Source: a virus
Strand: one strand, 5' to 3'
DNA length: 22,622 bases
Virus record (IMG/VR): IMGVR_UViG_3300025168_000726
Location: 1 to 22,622 of that record
Made by a program: the position numbers and the translations under genes. Shown here piece after piece: positions 22,539 through 22,622 of this stretch (positions are counted from its first letter, which is position 1; every line of letters begins with the position of its first letter). The notes under the pieces were generated by a model. It did not search any database. It saw nothing but the letters and a program-made list of their open reading frames with translations, and was not told the DNA's origin.

Positions 22539-22622
22539 ATGAAAGATAAATATGTTACGACACAATCTTTAATTGAAGAAGCCAATCCAAAGAGTCCTAT
22601 CTATATAGTAAGTGGAGGATTA
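22539..22622 (+). CDS. Start of an unrecognised gene (partial, right edge)
   Basis: AACAGGAG and seven bases lead to ATG 22539, and the frame is open for 28 codons to the window end: MKDKYVTTQSLIEEANPKSP then IYIVSGGL. AT-rich codon use matches neighbouring phage genes. It is too short to assign. Its leader carries the same GTGGGG...TGCCACG...AACACA motif as the 177-residue gene, suggesting common control. Confidence 0.7.
   Translation, partial: MKDKYVTTQSLIEEANPKSPIYIVSGGL

Noticed and set aside
1-22622. CRISPR array, insertion sequence or integrase
   Set aside because: No spaced identical repeats, transposase or recombinase motifs, or terminal inverted repeats were found; the only regular repeat is coding, in the fibre.

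Overview
This window looks like the structural half of a tailed phage genome of the short-tailed, T7-like (podovirus) type, joined to the start of a divergently transcribed early region. The DNA is AT-rich throughout, genes are tightly packed with many TAATG and ATGA stop/start overlaps, and nothing in it looks like a bacterial housekeeping gene. AT-richness, the tiny lysine-rich proteins, and a portal/tail set of T7 type with terminase placed upstream of portal suggest a marine phage of an AT-rich host such as a SAR11-type alphaproteobacterium. That host assignment is inference from style, not proof.

Minus strand, about 21010 down to 1, is one long late operon. In transcription order: small terminase; a 414-residue, very basic, unrecognised protein; two lysine-rich micro-proteins (42 and 48 residues); a 65-residue conserved-type small protein; large terminase; a 68-residue protein; portal (gp8-like); an 88-residue lysine-rich protein; a Bbp19-like 85-residue protein; scaffold (gp9-like); a gp13/GNAT-like protein; major capsid protein; an 89-residue protein; tail adaptor (gp11-like); tail nozzle (gp12-like); three internal/ejection proteins (gp14-, gp15- and gp16-like); and a tail fibre that runs off the left edge. 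Together these package DNA, build the head, build the short tail and deliver ejection proteins and a receptor-binding fibre. The gp15-like protein ends in an NPxNIR...RWAPP domain, the best candidate in the window for cell-wall engagement.

Plus strand, about 21011 to 22622, is a sparse region of different character. It has a 558-bp divergent control region, a 177-residue unknown protein, a strong intrinsic terminator, a 31-residue single-membrane-span peptide, and the start of another gene at the right edge. Its intergenic stretches carry GC-rich inverted repeats that stand out against the AT-rich background. The most interesting are two leaders, about 21365-21568 and 22413-22538, that share the ordered motif GTGGGG...TGCCACG...AACACA ahead of a start codon. 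The first folds on paper into nested helices closed by an 8-bp perfect pair, with a mutually exclusive alternative hairpin, so it is a candidate undescribed cis-regulatory RNA.

A second RNA-level oddity lies in the late operon. A GAAA-tetraloop hairpin separates the Shine-Dalgarno from the gp11-like start, and looping it out restores normal spacing. No RNA polymerase, integrase, lysis gene, tRNA or CRISPR array is visible in this window.
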